Positions 1 to 8,911 of a DNA stretch of 54,264 nt are shown one piece after another. Source of the stretch: Deltaproteobacteria bacterium (lineage in GTDB: Bacteria > Myxococcota_A > Polyangia > Haliangiales > Haliangiaceae); NCBI GenBank assembly GCA_013813765.1, contig JACCRC010000227.1, forward strand, positions 1-54,264. The letters run 5' to 3'. The position numbers and the translations under genes were made by a program. Below the pieces are notes generated by a model, which had not been told where the DNA came from, ran no database searches, and worked only from the letters and a program-made list of their open reading frames with translations. Numbering within the stretch: position 1 is the stretch's first letter; each line of letters opens with the position of its first letter.

Positions 1-970
1 GCACGCCCGTGGGCGTGAGCTCCCAGCGCATGGGCGTCGCGCTGCACGGGGCAACGTTCGGCGAGCCGTCGCCGCTCATGCCGGCGCACATCCCGCCGAT
101 GCGCAGCGCGCCGCGCGCGGATGGCCGCATCCCGACGGCGTAGCGCCGGCGCAGCCACGTCGCGTGCGGGCCGATGACCGTGCGGCACGCGAAGCCGCAG
201 GTCGCGCAGCCGGTCGCGCACGCCGCGTAGTGCGACAGCAGATTCACGGATCGATCGAACAGTGGATCGATCAGCGTGGCCGGCTCGTTCTCGGTGCTGT
301 AGCCGCGATACGAGATCAGCTCGGCGGTCGACTGCACGTCTGCCGCGGCGAGCAACGCGAGCGCACCGACGAGCATGTGATCCGAGTGATCGCGTCCGTG
401 CGTGGCGGCGACCTCGAGCGTCCGGATCGTGCGCGGCTTCGCGGTCGCGATGATCTCGCCGACCGCCGCGATCAGGCCCGGCCGATCGTACGTCGCGGGC
501 ACGAGCGCGATCGTGGTGCCGCCGAGCGCCTTGCCCTCCCACAGGCGCAGGAGGCTCGCCGGTTGCTCGCCCTCCTTGCCGCCGTCGGGATACGCGAGGA
601 ACACGAGCGAGACGTTCGCCTCGTCGAGCCGGCAGTGCTGCGCGGCGTGGCCCGCGAGCTCGATCCAGCCGCAGGCCCACGTCGGTGCGAGGCCCGCCGC
701 CTGCGCATATGCCTTCAGCAGGCCCTCCGATCGCGCGCCCGCGATCGTGATGCCCGCCCGCGCGTCGGCCCCGCCGTCACCGGCGGTGACATAGACATTG
801 AGCAAGCCCGCGCGCGCCTCGACCAGCTCCGTCAGATCCGGCTGCATGAACAGCAGGTCATCATCCTGGTGCGCGACGATCGTGACGTTCGCCGCCACCG
901 GCAGCTCCAGCCCCACCGGCAGCTCGTCGCCGCACGCCGCGAGGGCAGCGATGAGAAGCCAGGCGCGCAT
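1..970 (-). CDS. PIG-L/LmbE-family deacetylase lipoprotein (3' end cut off by window edge)
   Basis: The gene reads leftward from an ATG at 970 and stays open to the window edge, giving at least 323 residues. It starts with a lipoprotein signal ending LAAC (Cys13). AHQDDDLLF at residues 33-41 matches the metal-binding (P/A)HPDD(E/D) motif of the PIG-L/LmbE family. A second histidine motif, DHSDH, follows near residue 198. Known members remove N-acetyl groups from GlcNAc-containing substrates with zinc. The lipoprotein signal places this one outside the cytoplasm, so an extracellular or cell-wall amino sugar is a likely substrate (inference). After the catalytic part there is a Cys cluster (CATGCATCGFAC), and the C-terminal remainder lies outside the window. 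The Gln in place of Pro in the first motif is unusual. Specificity cannot be read. Confidence 0.85.
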   Translation of the reverse strand, partial: MRAWLLIAALAACGDELPVGLELPVAANVTIVAHQDDDLLFMQPDLTELVEARAGLLNVYVTAGDGGADARAGITIAGARSEGLLKAYAQAAGLAPTWACGWIELAGHAAQHCRLDEANVSLVFLAYPDGGKEGEQPASLLRLWEGKALGGTTIALVPATYDRPGLIAAVGEIIATAKPRTIRTLEVAATHGRDHSDHMLVGALALLAAADVQSTAELISYRGYSTENEPATLIDPLFDRSVNLLSHYAACATGCATCGFACRTVIGPHATWLRRRYAVGMRPSARGALRIGGMCAGMSGDGSPNVAPCSATPMRWELTPTGV

Positions 971-1013
971 CCGTCGGAGTCTTGCCGGAAGCAGAGCCAG
1001 ATGTGCAAAAAAA

Positions 1014-1064
1014 GGGGTCCGACCCCATTTCTGCGCAACACGCGCATTAAGGGGGTCGGACCCC
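1014..1064. repeat. Two copies of the GGGGTCSGACCCC palindromic element
   Basis: Copy A (1014-1026, GGGGTCCGACCCC) and copy B (1052-1064, GGGGTCGGACCCC) sit in the same orientation. Both have A-rich sequence on the left (AAA/TTAAG) and ATTT on the right. Copy B lies inside the last codons of the gene ending at 1047 and forms its tail and stop codon. A third copy is at 30601-30613. The form recalls REP-like elements spread by REP-associated transposases, but no such transposase is in the window. Confidence 0.7.
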
Positions 1065-1979
1065 ATTTCTTCGGCGCACGACGAGCTGCGCGAGACCGCC
1101 GGCCGCGCCGACGGCGAGGTGCGCGAACCAGAAGCCGAGCGAGGCGGCGAGGGCGTCGGGGAGCGAGAGGCCGAACAGCGTGCCGCCGAGCGTGATGTAC
1201 ACGGCCTCGCGCGCGCCTGTTCCTCCGACGGTGATCGGCAGGAACGTCGTCGCCGCGGCGAGGGGTACGAGCAACAGCGAGGCTGCGAGCCCGATCGGTG
1301 CGAGTGCCGCGAGGATCACCCAGCCCGCGGCGGCGGTCAGCGCCTGCGTCACCACCGACCAGCCGGCCGCCGCGGCGAACGCGGCGCGATCGTGCAGTAC
1401 GGGCAACTTCGCGGCGCGGGTCGCGAGGAACGCCGGCAGCTTTGGTGCGAGCCGGCGAGCGCCCGCGATGCTCAGCACGAGCGTGATCGAGCCCGCCCAC
1501 CCGAGCGCGGTCCACAGCCAGAGCTCGCGCGTGTCGATCGCACCACCGGTGGTCAGGATGCCGAGCGCGAGCAGCGAGAACAGCGCGAACAGACCGAGCG
1601 CGCGCTCGACGAGGACCACTGCGAGTGCGCTCGTCGCGCCTTCGTCGGGAAAGGCGTCGCGCGCGACCACGCCGCGGCCCACGTCTCCCGCGACCGCGCC
1701 GGGCAGGTAGTTGTTGTAGAAGAACGCGACGAAGTAGAGGTACGTCGCGCGCGGTAGCGTCGGGATCGCGGTCGCTCCGTACGCGCGCATCAGCACGCGC
1801 CAGCGCACCGCGCCGGCCACGACGTTGAGCGCCACGAGCGCGACCGCGGCGAGGAAAGCGGCGATCGAGATTCGGCCGATCGCCGCCTTCGCGTCGTCGA
1901 GGTCCACGCGCGTCGCGATGTACGCGAGCCCGGCGCCGGTGCCGAGCACCCGCAGCGCGAGACCGAGCCAGCGGCGCAT
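1047..1979 (-). CDS. LPG_synthase_TM / UPF0104-type integral membrane protein
   Basis: This is a 310-residue polytopic protein with about seven or eight hydrophobic segments. FFYNNYLPGAVAGDVGR near residues 85-100 matches the 'flPGxxGGDxxR' signature of the lysylphosphatidylglycerol synthase membrane domain (UPF0104/AglD-like). VGGTGAREAVY near the end matches the second conserved loop. Relatives flip or modify lipids, and some sit in polysaccharide or archaeal N-glycan loci. No soluble aminoacyl-transferase domain is present, so lipid or lipid-sugar translocation is more likely than lysyl transfer (inference). I chose ATG 1979 because TATGCT lies 7 nt upstream. ATG 1991 and ATG 2045 are also in frame. 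The final residues NGVRPP and the stop come from a repeated palindrome, so the original C-terminus may have been replaced. Confidence 0.8.
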   Translation of the reverse strand: MRRWLGLALRVLGTGAGLAYIATRVDLDDAKAAIGRISIAAFLAAVALVALNVVAGAVRWRVLMRAYGATAIPTLPRATYLYFVAFFYNNYLPGAVAGDVGRGVVARDAFPDEGATSALAVVLVERALGLFALFSLLALGILTTGGAIDTRELWLWTALGWAGSITLVLSIAGARRLAPKLPAFLATRAAKLPVLHDRAAFAAAAGWSVVTQALTAAAGWVILAALAPIGLAASLLLVPLAAATTFLPITVGGTGAREAVYITLGGTLFGLSLPDALAASLGFWFAHLAVGAAGGLAQLVVRRRNGVRPP

Positions 1980-1986
1980 CGGCCGC

Positions 1987-1992
1987 AGCATA
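1987..1992 (-). promoter_or_regulatory. Candidate -10 (TATGCT) of a leaderless gene
   Basis: Read leftward, TATGCT is followed by 7 nt and then ATG 1979. A weak TTCGCC (2016-2011) lies 18 bp upstream. No Shine-Dalgarno sequence is visible. The rest of the 1992-2131 divergent gap shows nothing clear for the rightward gene. Confidence 0.45.
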
Positions 1993-2131
1993 CGGGACCG
2001 GCGCGGCGCCGGCGAATCGTCGGACGCTCGCGGTGCCGAGGGCATCGTGTGCAGCCGAGGAGTCCGCGTCGCGCGGGTATCCGCGCCGCGCCCGGCTTGT
2101 GACGCCGATCCCTCCGTGTTAACGCGAAGCC

Positions 2132-4912
2132 GTGGGCGAACCGCCGCGGCCGCCGGACCGCACGTTCCTCGAACAGGTGCGCGATGCGTTCGCCCGGCCG
2201 GGGACGCAGATCGTGCTGTGCGGCGTGCTGCTCGCGCTCGCGTTCCCGGCACGCTCCTCGGGCGCGATCGGCCTCACGATCATCGCCGGCGCGCTCGGCG
2301 TGGGCGTCGCGCTGCTGTGGCCGAGAGCACCGGAGTGGCTCCGCAAGCCACCAAGCGACGTCACGTCGACGCTGGTGCTTGTCATCGTGGCATGTGCGGG
2401 ACTGACCGTCTTCTGGGAGGTGATGACCGAGTCGCCCGACTGGCAGCTCGGCGACTGGGGGCCGCATCACGCGGTGCTCGCGCGGATCATGCCGTCGCTG
2501 CCGGGCCTCGACGTGCCGGTGTGGAACCACGCACTGTCGACGGGCGACGCACCGCTCGAGCTCTATCCCGCGTTCACGCACCTGTTGACGGGTCACGTCG
2601 CGATCGCGCTCGGCCTCGAGAACGATCTGCCGCTCGCACTGATGGTGATGGCGGTGCTCACGTACCTCGTGATCTGCGTCGCGACCACGGCGGTCGCGAT
2701 GTTGATCGCACCGAAGCCGATCGCGCTGGTCGTCGGGCTGCTCACGCTCGTCGATAGTGGAGCGATCGCCCACGGCGGCACGGTCGGGCTGTTCCGCTGG
2801 GCCCTGCTGCACAGCGCGATCTCGCTCGCGTTCTCGACGATCGCCGCGCTCGCCGTGCTGGGTGCGCTGCGCAAGCCGCGGATCGGCATGTCGGTGCTGA
2901 TCTGGGTGTTCACCGCGCTCGCGACGGCGTCCCACCCGGCGGGACTGCTCGCGACCGCGACGACGGTCGTCGCGCTCGCCGCGGTCGCGCTGCTCGCATC
3001 GGATCTTCCGCCGCGTCGCGCGCTCGCCGCGATCGGGCACGTCGCGATCGGAGCGGCACTCGGCGCCGCGGTGTGGATGCCGCTCGCGGCGCGCATCCTC
3101 GAGTACGGCCAGCACTACCCGAATGCGATCCGCTCACCGGTGAAGCTGATCGAGGATCTGCTGCAGTCGCCGTCGCCACACACCGCGTTCTCGATGCTCG
3201 TGTACGCGGGCTACTTCGGGCTGATCGCGGGACTGTGGTCGCGCAAGGCCGCGACCGTGTTCGTCTCGGCGACCGCGCTCGTCCTGCTCGTCGGGCTCTG
3301 CGACGTCGCGTACATGGCGTTCGATCTCGCGCCGGGGCAGGGCGCCGCGCGCCTGGGCACCGAGCGGCTCGCGCAGCTCGCGCGACCGTTCGTGATGGCG
3401 GCGGCGGCGTATGGCATCGCGATCTTCGTCGGCACGGCGATCAATGCGTGGAAGGGTGCGGGCAGGAACCAGCGGCTGATCGCTGCGGCGATCGTCGGGA
3501 TCATGACCGCCACCGTGATGCGCTCGGCGCCGTCGACGTGGTGGAACGCCGCGAACCGCGCGTCGAACGAGGCCCGCGCGTATCCGTCGGACTGGAGCGG
3601 CCGCCAGCAGCTGACGCGCTGGGCGCGGATCCACGCATTGACGATCACGCCCGGCACGTGGGCGCGCGCCGTGTTCGAGACCGACACGCACGAGCACATG
3701 CACCTCACGGCCGAGACCGGTCTGCCGACGTTCCACAACAGCTGGCTCCCCGACCTTCTGCTGCGCGAGCGGATCGAGGATCTGTCGGAGGAGAGCCTCC
3801 GGCGCTTCAACGTCCGCTGGATCATCACGCCCGACAAGGAGCCGTCGTTTGGCGACGCCGCGACCGAGACCAAGCTCGGCACGTTCCGCATCCGCGAGGT
3901 CCCCGGCTGGGACGGCCAGTTCGCACGCATCGAGCGCGGCACCGGTCAGGTCAGGACGCTACGCCTCGACGATCGGGCGGTCGAGATCGAGGTCACCGGC
4001 ACCACCGAGCCCGTGCTCGTCGCGCTCGGCACCGGCTACTACCCGCGCTGGCGCGCCACGCACGCGAGCGGCACCGACGAGCCCGTGTTCGCACTGCCTT
4101 CGAAGGCCGGCGCGAAGCTGCACGTGGTGTCCGCGTGGGTCGCGCCCGGCAAGACCACCTTCACCTGCGATGGCCCGCTGCCCTCCGATCACAAGGGCCG
4201 CTGGGTCTCGATCCTCGCCGCGCTGGCCGCGATCACCGGCATCGTGTTCTGGAGCCGCCGCAAGCTGCGCATCCCGGCACTTCGCCGTCTCGCGCGACTG
4301 CGTGCTCGCGCTCCGCGGATCGCCGAGCTCGCGGTGCGCTACGGCATCCCGACCGTGTGCATCCTCCTGCTCGTGCGCGGCTGCGTCGAGAGCCGGCAGA
4401 TCACGCGCAGCATCGAGCTCGGCAGCGGCCTCCTCGCGACCGCGACCGTCGAGGGCCGCAGCGGCGAGGGCGAGTGGGAGACCTGCAGCTACTCGCGCAC
4501 CGACGGCGGCTTCTCGTGCCACGGCCTCCTCGAGGCGCACGACGCGATGACCACGCTGCTCAACGATGCCATGCCGAGCTGGGCGTTCAACACCCCCGGC
4601 TTCGTCGCGTCCGGTGATGTCTCCGATGCCGAGATCCGCGTGAAGCTGCGCGCGCACCTCGATGGCACGTACTGGATCGCGACGAACGGCACCGCGACGC
4701 TCAGCGTTGAAGGTGAGGAGGACGTCTCCATCACGCGGAAGATCCTCGTGTTCGGCGACAACGGCGAGCGCGACATCACGATCCGCGCGCTGCTTCCGCT
4801 CGTCGACCAGTTCTCGTTCACGTTCGTCCGCGAGGACACGATTCTCCCCGAGCGGAAGTATCTCGATGCGCCACCGGTCGAGGCGCCGCCCGAGGTCCGC
4901 GCGATCCGCTGA
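2132..4912 (+). CDS. Large polytopic membrane protein, GT-C-like, with a C-terminal soluble part
   Basis: This 926-residue protein starts at GTG 2132. About a dozen or more hydrophobic helices fill residues 25 to 465. A soluble stretch follows (about 465-700), then two further short hydrophobic segments and a C-terminal extracytoplasmic region with several Cys. The loop after the second or third helix reads DWQLGDWGPHH, then VPVWNHALSTG and APLELYPAFTHLL. Such acidic/His first loops occur in GT-C-fold transferases and in the uncharacterised '6-pyruvoyl-tetrahydropterin synthase-related' membrane family. The closest family is uncertain. It may move or transfer a lipid-linked sugar, judged by fold and neighbourhood only. 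Its stop at 4910-4912 abuts the stop of the opposing gene. Confidence 0.7.
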   Translation: MGEPPRPPDRTFLEQVRDAFARPGTQIVLCGVLLALAFPARSSGAIGLTIIAGALGVGVALLWPRAPEWLRKPPSDVTSTLVLVIVACAGLTVFWEVMTESPDWQLGDWGPHHAVLARIMPSLPGLDVPVWNHALSTGDAPLELYPAFTHLLTGHVAIALGLENDLPLALMVMAVLTYLVICVATTAVAMLIAPKPIALVVGLLTLVDSGAIAHGGTVGLFRWALLHSAISLAFSTIAALAVLGALRKPRIGMSVLIWVFTALATASHPAGLLATATTVVALAAVALLASDLPPRRALAAIGHVAIGAALGAAVWMPLAARILEYGQHYPNAIRSPVKLIEDLLQSPSPHTAFSMLVYAGYFGLIAGLWSRKAATVFVSATALVLLVGLCDVAYMAFDLAPGQGAARLGTERLAQLARPFVMAAAAYGIAIFVGTAINAWKGAGRNQRLIAAAIVGIMTATVMRSAPSTWWNAANRASNEARAYPSDWSGRQQLTRWARIHALTITPGTWARAVFETDTHEHMHLTAETGLPTFHNSWLPDLLLRERIEDLSEESLRRFNVRWIITPDKEPSFGDAATETKLGTFRIREVPGWDGQFARIERGTGQVRTLRLDDRAVEIEVTGTTEPVLVALGTGYYPRWRATHASGTDEPVFALPSKAGAKLHVVSAWVAPGKTTFTCDGPLPSDHKGRWVSILAALAAITGIVFWSRRKLRIPALRRLARLRARAPRIAELAVRYGIPTVCILLLVRGCVESRQITRSIELGSGLLATATVEGRSGEGEWETCSYSRTDGGFSCHGLLEAHDAMTTLLNDAMPSWAFNTPGFVASGDVSDAEIRVKLRAHLDGTYWIATNGTATLSVEGEEDVSITRKILVFGDNGERDITIRALLPLVDQFSFTFVREDTILPERKYLDAPPVEAPPEVRAIR

Positions 4913-6673
4913 TCAGCGCGTGCGCACGCGGCGAAGCACGATCTCCGTCTTCGGTCGCGCGATCCAGGTATCGGGTCCGAAGGCGAGGAACAGCACGTGG
5001 AGGCCGGTCATCCCGTCGGGGACCGCGAACCGCAGCTTCGCGCCCTTTTCGTTCGGCATCGTCTCGACGAGAGTCAGGTGCACGAGATCGATCTTCGCCT
5101 GCACCTGCGCATCCGCGGGCTCGACCTCGACCTCGAGGACCTTCGGGTCGCTGATGTAGAGGGTCACCGTCGGCGCGACGCTGCCGCTCGGGCGCCACCA
5201 GCCCGTGCCGTTGAGATAGAGCTCGGGCGGCCTTCCATCGTGATCGAGGTACGTCTCGAGCTTCGGATCCGCGATGTCGTAGATCGCCGGCGGTTCGGGC
5301 GTCGCGGCAGTCATCAAGCCGGGCCGGTACGCGGTGCGTCGCGCGCCCTCGCGATCGGTTCGTCCCAGCGCGCCCTTGCCTCGCGACTCACCCGTGAGCA
5401 CGGCGGTGCTCCACAGCGCCACCAGGAGCAGCGGTGCCACGATGCGGTGCTTGCGCTCGAGCATCCACTGCGCGCCGTACCGCCACACGACGACGAGCAG
5501 CGCGGCGAACGCCGGCCCGAGATCGAGCTGATAGCGCGAGCTGAGGCTCGGTGATCGCAAGTAAAACCAGAGCAGCGGCGCCGCACCGATCACGGCCCAC
5601 ACGGCGATCCAGCGCTCGTCGCGTCGCTTGCGCCAGGCGTGCACGCCCAGCGAGAGCCCCGCGATCAGCAGCGGGAGGTAGGGCCACGAGTACGCGGTGA
5701 AGTAGTACTCGCGCCAGCGCGGCGTCGCCGACTGCCCGACGTGGAGATCGCTGCTGTAGTAGACGTGGTGCTGGCCCGTCGGTCGGCCGAATAGTCCGCC
5801 GACCAGCTCGACTCCCGCCTCGACAAGTCCGACGCGTTGAAACGGATACGAGAACCGGGTCGCGTACACGTTGCCGTGCAGCGCCTCGATGTTGAGGCTG
5901 TGGCCGAACTCCGATCCGCCGCCAAAGCGCGCGACGTTCGTCGCATACAGCGTCGCGCCGCCGGCGACGAACAGCACCGCACCCAGCGCGAGGATCGGCA
6001 GCGCCTTCTTGCCCGCGTGCTGCAGGTAGATCACCGTCGCGATCGCCGCCGTCGCGAACCCGTAGAACCACACCGTCGGGCGGATCAATCCCGTGAGCCC
6101 CGCGGCGAGCAGCAGGATCAGATACCGATTGCGCGTGGGATTGCGGGCGAACGCGACGACACCGCCGAGCAGGATCGCCGCCGCGGTGTACGCGTACGCC
6201 GCCGCCTCCTCGTACACGCCGACTCGGCCGCGGAACATCGTGACCAGCGCGGGCAACAGGCCGACGATCAGCACCCCACCGCCGCCGATCCACCACGGTT
6301 CGCCCTCTCGTCGGAACGCGCGAATGAGCACGAAGAGCGTCAGCGTCATCCAGAACCACAGCGCGACTCGCTCGGGGAACGGTCCCTGACCCACGAGTCG
6401 CGCGACCAGATCGAAGGGCGTCAGCCACATCGGCACGCCGAGGCCCCACACCTGCTGCACGCCCGCGCCCGATGGACTCCACGCGAGGTCGTGCGCGAGT
6501 GCGCCCGGCGACGGGTGCATCGCGAGCCGTCCCTCGAGGAACGCGCTCACCTGGTTCCGGTACGCCGGCTGCGTCGAGTACATGTCGCTGCCCAGCTGCC
6601 GGGTGGCGAGCAGGAAGATCAGCGCGATGCCCGCCGCCACGCCAAGCGCGCGTAGCCGGGGACGGGAAGGCAT
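4913..6673 (-). CDS. Polytopic membrane protein, probable GT-C-type glycosyltransferase
   Basis: This 586-residue protein starts at ATG 6673. A first helix (about 8-26) is followed by an extracytoplasmic loop with GSDMYSTQPAYRNQ, then about ten more helices to about residue 410. A soluble C-terminal domain (about 430-586) has a beta-rich look. The layout, one helix, a long first loop, a helix bundle and a periplasmic tail, fits GT-C enzymes of the PMT/ArnT type, which use polyprenyl-phosphate sugars. I could not assign a named family. The stop (4915-4913) shares the palindrome TGATCA with the stop of the facing gene, leaving no intergenic base. The 81 bp upstream separate it from a divergent methyltransferase gene. 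Confidence 0.7.
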   Translation of the reverse strand: MPSRPRLRALGVAAGIALIFLLATRQLGSDMYSTQPAYRNQVSAFLEGRLAMHPSPGALAHDLAWSPSGAGVQQVWGLGVPMWLTPFDLVARLVGQGPFPERVALWFWMTLTLFVLIRAFRREGEPWWIGGGGVLIVGLLPALVTMFRGRVGVYEEAAAYAYTAAAILLGGVVAFARNPTRNRYLILLLAAGLTGLIRPTVWFYGFATAAIATVIYLQHAGKKALPILALGAVLFVAGGATLYATNVARFGGGSEFGHSLNIEALHGNVYATRFSYPFQRVGLVEAGVELVGGLFGRPTGQHHVYYSSDLHVGQSATPRWREYYFTAYSWPYLPLLIAGLSLGVHAWRKRRDERWIAVWAVIGAAPLLWFYLRSPSLSSRYQLDLGPAFAALLVVVWRYGAQWMLERKHRIVAPLLLVALWSTAVLTGESRGKGALGRTDREGARRTAYRPGLMTAATPEPPAIYDIADPKLETYLDHDGRPPELYLNGTGWWRPSGSVAPTVTLYISDPKVLEVEVEPADAQVQAKIDLVHLTLVETMPNEKGAKLRFAVPDGMTGLHVLFLAFGPDTWIARPKTEIVLRRVRTR

Positions 6674-6717
6674 CGCAGAGTCCTATCGCACTTCGAACGG
6701 CAATGGACAGACCTCGC

Positions 6718-6745
6718 TTGCGTTCGCCCCGGGGACGCATAGACT
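6718..6745 (+). promoter_or_regulatory. Candidate promoter TTGCGT-16-TAGACT
   Basis: TTGCGT (6718-6723) and TAGACT (6740-6745) are 16 bp apart. The expected transcript start is about 6752, only about 3 nt before ATG 6755, and no Shine-Dalgarno sequence is present, so the mRNA would be nearly leaderless. Confidence 0.5.
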
Positions 6746-6754
6746 GCGGCGCGC

Positions 6755-7633
6755 ATGGCGGACCAGCAGTGCATCGTGTGCGGGGGGAACCTCGAGCCCG
6801 CGGTCGAGAGCCCGCGCAGCAGCTATGCCGAGCTCGGGACCTACCGGATCGATCGCTGCACCGCGTGCGGTGCCGGTGCCACGATGCCTCGCCCGACCGC
6901 TGACGAGCTCGCGCGGTGTTACGAGGCCACCTATGGCTACTCGACGCACGATCTGATCGAAGTGGAGAAGCGCCGCCGCGCGGCCGCGATCCTCGACTGG
7001 TCCGGCGTCTCGCACGGCACGATCCTCGACGTCGGCTGCATGTTCGGCTTCCTGCTCGACGAGGCCCGTGGCCGCGGCATGGTCACCTACGGCATCGAGC
7101 TGTCGCCCGAGCCCGCGCAGGTCGCGGCCTCGAAGGGCCACGACGTGTTCACCGGCACGATCGAGGCGTTCGCGGCCAAGCACCCGAAGCTCCGGTTCGA
7201 CGCGATCTTCGCGCAGCACGTGCTCGAGCACATCCCCGACCCGCACGCGTTCCTCGCGACCGCGAAGTCGCTGCTCGCGCCCGGCGGCAAGCTCGTCATC
7301 TGCGTCCCCAACTTCGACGCTCGCCTGCGCCGTCTCGCGCCCCGGTCGTGGGGCTGGTACCAGGTGCCCGTCCACCTGCACCACTTCTCCGCTCGCTCGC
7401 TCGAGCATCTGATGACCGCGACCGGCCTCGACATCGAGACCTCGCGCACGCGCGGCGGCGACACCCTCTTCCTCGCGCTGTCCGCGCTCCAGACACTCGG
7501 CATGTCTGTCGGCGGCTCCGCCGGCAACGGCAAGGGCGGGCTGACCAAGACCGCGCTGCGCCTCGTCGGCGAGGTCACGCGGCCGTACTACGCCCTCGGC
7601 GACGACGAGCTCGGCATCATCGCGCGCGCGTGA
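6755..7633 (+). CDS. Class I SAM-dependent methyltransferase with N-terminal zinc ribbon
   Basis: The 292-residue protein begins with two CxxC pairs (CIVC at 6-9, CTAC at 36-39), a treble of features common to sugar and small-molecule methyltransferases of the Methyltransf_23 group. The SAM-binding motif ILDVGCMFGF is near residue 90, the acidic post-motif IELSPE near 113, and the motif IV/V region FAQHVLEHIPDP near 155. It lies alone between a divergent membrane-protein gene and a sugar dehydrogenase lipoprotein gene 21 bp downstream. Its architecture is the same as that of the C-terminal half of the fusion protein at 14498-16225, so the two probably share ancestry. The substrate is unknown. 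A lipid-linked or nucleotide sugar is suggested only by context. Confidence 0.85.
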   Translation: MADQQCIVCGGNLEPAVESPRSSYAELGTYRIDRCTACGAGATMPRPTADELARCYEATYGYSTHDLIEVEKRRRAAAILDWSGVSHGTILDVGCMFGFLLDEARGRGMVTYGIELSPEPAQVAASKGHDVFTGTIEAFAAKHPKLRFDAIFAQHVLEHIPDPHAFLATAKSLLAPGGKLVICVPNFDARLRRLAPRSWGWYQVPVHLHHFSARSLEHLMTATGLDIETSRTRGGDTLFLALSALQTLGMSVGGSAGNGKGGLTKTALRLVGEVTRPYYALGDDELGIIARA

Positions 7634-7642
7634 CCGCGGCCG

Positions 7643-7648
7643 TATACT
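7643..7648 (+). promoter_or_regulatory. -10 hexamer TATACT just before a GTG start
   Basis: TATACT is followed by 6 nt and then GTG 7655, which places the expected transcript start on the start codon. The -35 is weak, and no Shine-Dalgarno sequence is present. Confidence 0.5.
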
Positions 7649-7654
7649 CGAAGG

Positions 7655-8911
7655 GTGCGCACCTGGCCGCTGCTGTTCTCGCTCGCGGCCTGTGGAGATA
7701 ACCTCCCCGCGCGCGACGCAGCGCCCGACGTTCCTGGTCCCGCGTGCACGCCCGTGAGCGGCCAGAAGCTGCAGCAGCGCCGGATTGTCTACGGCTGCAA
7801 GGTGCCGGGCGCGCCGGTTGCCCCAGCATGCACCGACGACACCGTCGTGCTCGTCACGTCGCCGCCCGGCGATGCGCGACTGTTCGCGGTGCAGCGGAAT
7901 GGGACGATCCGCGTGCTCGTCGACGAACAGCTGATTGCGATGCCGTTCGCGAAGCTGGGTCTGGACGACGGCGGGCCGGTCCACACGGACGGAAACGAGA
8001 TGGGCCTCCTGAGCCTCGCGTTCCACCCGCAGTTCGCGACGAATCGCCAGCTGTTCGTCTTCTACACCGCGCTCAACCCGGATCCGATCTCGCTCAGTCA
8101 GTATCCGTACCTCGACGTCCTCGCGCGCTATCGCGTGGATGCAAACGGTCAGCTCGATCCCTCCAGCGCCGAGGTGTTGCTCTCGCTCCTCGATCCGTTC
8201 GTGAACCACAACGGAGGCATGATCGAGTTCGGCAACGACGGCCTGCTCTACATCTCGACCGGTGACGGCGGCGCCGGCGGTGATCCATTCGGCAACGCGC
8301 AGGACACGAGCTCGCTGCTCGGCAAGATCCTTCGCATCGACGTCGATCGAACAGATGCGGGCAAGCCCTACTTGATTCCGGCAGACAATCCGTTCGCGAC
8401 AGGTGGCGGTGCCCCGGAGGTCTTCATCCTCGGTCTCCGCAATCCGTGGCGGTGGTCCTTCGATCGCGCGACCGGCGACATGTGGATCGGTGATGTCGGC
8501 CAGGAAGTCGAGGAGGAGCTGAACTATCTCCCGGCCGGCAAGCAGGCAGGCGTGAACCTCGGCTGGAATATGTACGAAGGAAACAGCTGCTACGCGGCGC
8601 CGTGCGACGTCGCCGGCAAGACGTTCCCGATCGACTCACGTGCCCGCACGCCGACGCCGTGGTGGTCGATCATCGGCGGGCAAGTGTATCGCGGTGACTG
8701 CTTTCCGGACCTCGTCGGATGGCACGTGTACACGGACTGCGGACACGGCGGTCTTGCGATGGCTCGTGTCGGCCCGGATGGATCTCGCTCGATCGTCGAC
8801 GTCGCGAACACGTTCATCGCGTATCCGACGTCACTGCACGCGGACTCGCGCGGCGAGCTTTACGAGACCAACCTCGACGGAAGCATCTTCCGGATAGAAG
8901 TGGTTCCGTGA
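7655..8911 (+). CDS. PQQ-dependent sugar (glucose/sorbosone-type) dehydrogenase lipoprotein
   Basis: The 418-residue protein starts at GTG 7655 with a short lipoprotein signal (SLAAC, Cys12). It has the six-bladed beta-propeller signatures of the GSDH/YliI family: GLLSLAFHPQF near residue 112, VNHNGGMIEFGNDGLLYISTGDGG split over residues about 185-208 with the likely catalytic His, then GLRNPWRWSFD near 262 and WIGDVGQEVEEELN just after. Known soluble relatives oxidise aldoses with PQQ and calcium. An outer-membrane or periplasmic position is expected from the signal. Extra Cys residues (near 31, 48, 310-315, 350-360) suggest disulfides. Nearby genes are about glycans, but whether this enzyme has a role there is unclear. 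YliI-like members often have poorly defined substrates. Confidence 0.9.
   Translation: MRTWPLLFSLAACGDNLPARDAAPDVPGPACTPVSGQKLQQRRIVYGCKVPGAPVAPACTDDTVVLVTSPPGDARLFAVQRNGTIRVLVDEQLIAMPFAKLGLDDGGPVHTDGNEMGLLSLAFHPQFATNRQLFVFYTALNPDPISLSQYPYLDVLARYRVDANGQLDPSSAEVLLSLLDPFVNHNGGMIEFGNDGLLYISTGDGGAGGDPFGNAQDTSSLLGKILRIDVDRTDAGKPYLIPADNPFATGGGAPEVFILGLRNPWRWSFDRATGDMWIGDVGQEVEEELNYLPAGKQAGVNLGWNMYEGNSCYAAPCDVAGKTFPIDSRARTPTPWWSIIGGQVYRGDCFPDLVGWHVYTDCGHGGLAMARVGPDGSRSIVDVANTFIAYPTSLHADSRGELYETNLDGSIFRIEVVP

Noticed and set aside
164-1195. Long rightward open frames at the left edge
   Set aside because: They are shadows of the PIG-L lipoprotein gene on the other strand: Arg/Ala-rich, no domains, typical of GC-rich antisense frames.
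1790-3115. 441-codon leftward frame opposite the large membrane protein
   Set aside because: Composition is almost only Arg, Asp, Glu, His and Gly, with no helices or motifs, whereas the rightward frame gives a coherent polytopic protein.
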